64,000 nt of DNA from Pseudarthrobacter sp. NIBRBAC000502770. GTDB taxonomy: Bacteria; Actinomycetota; Actinomycetes; Actinomycetales; Micrococcaceae. The stretch is from positions 2,852,001-2,916,000 of the forward strand of contig NZ_CP041198.1 of assembly GCF_006517815.1 (NCBI RefSeq), in the 5' to 3' direction. The stretch's first letter is position 1; every line of letters begins with the position of its first letter. The position numbers and the translations under genes are program-made. This document shows positions 62,300-64,000 of this stretch, one piece after another. The notes beneath the pieces were generated by a model. The model was not told the DNA's origin, made no database searches, and was given only the letters and a program-made list of their open reading frames with translations.

Positions 62300-63273
62300 T
62301 ACAGGTCGGCCGGGGCCAGGAACCGCCGGATCTCTTCCGCCATCCGCCCTGCCTGCGTCCAGTGCAGGTAATGGCCGCCCGGCAGGGGCAGCACCTGGTG
62401 CAGTGTGACGTTCTTGAGGAGTTCCTCCGCTGCAGCCGTTTTCGCGGCCGCCCTGCCGTCCCCTTCATCGGCGATGAAGGCCAGCACGGGCAGGTCCTCC
62501 GGGTAGGTGGCTCCCCGGAGCGCCGCCGCGTTGTTGCCGATTCGCCCGGTTTCATCCGCCACCGCCGGATTGCCGAGGTTCCACAGCATCATGGTGCGCA
62601 TCCGTTGCAGCTCTTCATCCGAATAGGCGTGGCTGTCCGGATCGAAGATCCCCGGAGCCACCGCGGCAGCCACGCGGACCAGCCCCGTGGAGGCCAGGAG
62701 CTTCACCCAGTTGATGCCGGGCTCCGGTTCCGCCACCGGGTGGTCTCCGGGCTTGGGGATGGTGGCGTCAATGCCCACCACCGCGGCCACCTCCGGGCGG
62801 TACCGGTTGGCGTAGTCCAGCAGGTAAAACCCGGCGATCGAGTGGCCCGCCAGGACGTAAGGCTGGCGGAGCTGGAGCTTTGACAAGGCCTCGTGGAGTT
62901 CGTTGCTGATGTTCTCGTTGGTCCGGGCCTTGGCCTCCAGGTCGCTGTAGCCATAACCGAAGCCTTCCACCACCAAGACGTCGAAGTCGTGCAGTTCGCG
63001 CATCAGCGGGGCAAAGTCGAGGCCCGGGGCGGCAGTTCCCAGGCCGCTGAGCAGGACGATGGGCGGACCCTGGCGCCCGGCCCCGCTCCCGTTCCGGACC
63101 ACGTTCAACCACCCCCCGGCCACCGCTATCCGCTCCCCGTAGGAAGGGATGGTCGCCTTCTCCCGCGATTCCAGGGCCACATTGGCCAACGCAGAGGCCA
63201 TCAGCAGCACCAGGACAACTAGTGCCGGGATGCCCAGGCGGCGAAGCCAGCGCCGCGGCCTCCGGGGCTTCAT
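62197..63273 (-). CDS. Membrane-anchored alpha/beta hydrolase
   Basis: 358 residues from ATG 63273. A basic start (MKPRRPRRWLRR) and one helix (about 13-31) anchor it; the hydrolase domain lies outside. The lid region starts PPIVLLSGLGTAAPGLDFA, the nucleophile elbow is YVLAGHSIAGFYLLDYANRY (Ser near 142), and the His is in LPGGHYLHW near 310. The last ~30 residues (TWSFPRIRTATTTPEAAVST) are antisense to the MFS gene and probably a non-conserved tail. It follows the acyl carrier protein by 7 nt. Confidence 0.85.
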   Translation of the reverse strand: MKPRRPRRWLRRLGIPALVVLVLLMASALANVALESREKATIPSYGERIAVAGGWLNVVRNGSGAGRQGPPIVLLSGLGTAAPGLDFAPLMRELHDFDVLVVEGFGYGYSDLEAKARTNENISNELHEALSKLQLRQPYVLAGHSIAGFYLLDYANRYRPEVAAVVGIDATIPKPGDHPVAEPEPGINWVKLLASTGLVRVAAAVAPGIFDPDSHAYSDEELQRMRTMMLWNLGNPAVADETGRIGNNAAALRGATYPEDLPVLAFIADEGDGRAAAKTAAAEELLKNVTLHQVLPLPGGHYLHWTQAGRMAEEIRRFLAPADLYYPMTWSFPRIRTATTTPEAAVSTATAAMAAGMP

Positions 63274-63280
63274 GGCAGCT

Positions 63281-63523
63281 CTATCCGTGCCCGGCCAAAT
63301 ACAGGACCAGGCCGCCCACCGTGGCCACGTCCGGGTAGTCCGCCTCCGGGATATCCACGCCCGTGGATTCCGCAATGACTTCCACCAGGCGGAGGAAATC
63401 CAGTGAGTCCAGCTCCAGGTCCTGGCGCAGGCGTGCACCGCTGTCCAGGTCTCCAGGCTCGACGTCGGGGGCGACCTTGCCGATCGCGGCCTCCACCGCC
63501 TGGCGTGCGTCCTGTTCGTTCAC
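63281..63523 (-). CDS. Acyl carrier protein
   Basis: 80 residues. The phosphopantetheine site is the serine of LRQDLELDSLDFLRLVEVIA (about residue 40). The four-helix ACP pattern and acidic charge are typical; GVDIPEADYPDVATVGGL follows. It is not the fabD-acpP-fabF copy, since it sits between an E2-type acyltransferase and a hydrolase. Such ACPs load special acyl units, for example in tetronate or polyketide assembly. It starts 21 nt after the upstream stop. Confidence 0.92.
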   Translation of the reverse strand: MNEQDARQAVEAAIGKVAPDVEPGDLDSGARLRQDLELDSLDFLRLVEVIAESTGVDIPEADYPDVATVGGLVLYLAGHG

Positions 63524-63544
63524 GGTTCCTCCTCGATTACGGAT

Positions 63545-64000
63545 TCACAGGTCCCCGGGCTTCTGCAGCAGCTCGTCAATGCGGGCCAGGAACCGCCCGC
63601 CGCGCAGGCCGTCGCTCACCCGGTGGTCCGCTGACAACGTGGCAATGGCCGCGTGCCGGATACCCAGCATCCCGTGGTGCGCCCACGGCTGCTCCAGCAC
63701 CTTGCCGAACCCCACCATGGCCACCTGCGGCGGATAGATCACGCCGTACACGCTCTCGACGCCGAGGTCCCCCAGGTTGGTCACGGTAATGGTGGGGTCG
63801 GCCATCTCCGCGCGCTGCAGCCGGCCGGCCCTGGCCCGGCCCACCAGGTCGCGCAGCTGGTCCATGAGCTGATCGAGCGTCAATGTGTCGGCGTCGTGTA
63901 GGGCCGGGGCCACCAGCCCGCCGGGCCGCAAGGCGACTGCCACGCCCAGGTGCACGCTGCTGCTGGCCTGGAAGGCGCCCCTGGTGAAGAACCCGTTCAT
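63545..64000 (-). CDS. 2-oxo-acid dehydrogenase E2-type acyltransferase (5' end beyond window)
   Basis: The visible 151 codons are the C-terminal part of the chloramphenicol-acetyltransferase-like E2 catalytic domain: VHLGVAVALRPGGLVAPALH, TITVTNLGDLGVESVYGVIY and TLSADHRVSDGLRGGRFLA with the catalytic His and Asp of HRVxDG. The frame is open to the right edge; the methionine at 64000 is internal to the family domain, so the gene is cut. It could belong to a pyruvate/acetoin-type complex or be an E2-like acyltransferase acting with the ACP. Confidence 0.85.
   Translation of the reverse strand: MNGFFTRGAFQASSSVHLGVAVALRPGGLVAPALHDADTLTLDQLMDQLRDLVGRARAGRLQRAEMADPTITVTNLGDLGVESVYGVIYPPQVAMVGFGKVLEQPWAHHGMLGIRHAAIATLSADHRVSDGLRGGRFLARIDELLQKPGDL

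Overview
The window looks like chromosome of a high-GC Gram-positive actinobacterium, most likely a Micrococcaceae member (Arthrobacter/Pseudarthrobacter type). The reasons are frequent GTG and TTG starts with GGAGG-like ribosome sites, many 4-nt GTGA/ATGA gene overlaps, a paaABCDE cluster, an LAxTG cell-wall anchor, a mycothiol/thioredoxin-type arsenate reductase and a KdpDE pair. The genus is an inference; no rRNA or tRNA gene is present. I see no integrase, transposase, phage gene or CRISPR array.

Layout. 1-6 kb: edge of a surface polysaccharide locus, visibly poorer in GC than the rest: two glycosyltransferases (the leftmost starts with TTG and runs off the window), a priming sugar-phosphate transferase and a DUF4012 protein. 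6-8.4 kb: LAxTG wall protein, a 48-residue membrane protein, VanZ-like protein, galU. 8.4-13 kb: a five-gene minus-strand operon coding for a Tat-type secreted protein, a PqqD-like protein, an HprK-like kinase fused to a second PqqD-like domain, a Wzz/tyrosine autokinase and a nucleotidyltransferase. 13-18 kb: phenylacetyl-CoA epoxidation genes paaABCDE plus an enoyl-CoA hydratase/isomerase. 18-33 kb: accessory and housekeeping genes (secreted protein, PAP2, DedA, two-component pair, VOC, HxlR, hydrolase, TetR/DUF4188, AbiEi-like, STAS-like, MmyB-type regulator facing two aldo-keto reductases and an SDR). The 18-29 kb part is dotted with a dispersed hairpin repeat. 34-39.4 kb: arsenic resistance (arsA, arsR, acr3, arsC, flavin monooxygenase) with ArsR-type operators. 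39.4-52 kb: LuxR-type regulator, methionine aminopeptidase, SGNH hydrolase, acetyltransferase, APC permease, TetR/reductase pair, kdpDE, FetB-like permease, YceI. 52-55 kb: CDP-alcohol transferase, two FluC fluoride channels and a UspA protein behind a probable fluoride riboswitch. 55-62.3 kb: a persulfide/sulfane-sulfur detoxification region (CstR, four rhodanese-type proteins, TauE, thioredoxin, CstB-like persulfide dioxygenase, MFS). 62.2-64 kb: hydrolase, acyl carrier protein and an E2-type acyltransferase that runs off the right edge.

How the parts work together. The left third is about the cell envelope: activated sugars (GalU), chain initiation and extension, length control by the Wzz/BY-kinase, and a kinase/PqqD/secreted-protein module of unknown job. 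The ars genes reduce arsenate, pump out arsenite and may oxidise organo-arsenicals. The cst-like genes take persulfides to thiosulfate/sulfite and export them; two near-perfect palindromes CCCCCGGGGG sit inside the -35/-10 spacers of their promoters, so one CstR should switch both transcripts.

The most unusual material is (1) the secreted-protein/PqqD/HprK-PqqD/BY-kinase/nucleotidyltransferase operon, (2) a dispersed 60-79 bp hairpin family with ends CGACGCGCA...TGCGCGTCG, (3) a 32-bp tandem repeat family found at two divergent promoters 32 kb apart, (4) the E2/ACP/hydrolase trio that resembles tetronate assembly, and (5) a KdpD whose Walker A lysine is replaced by threonine.
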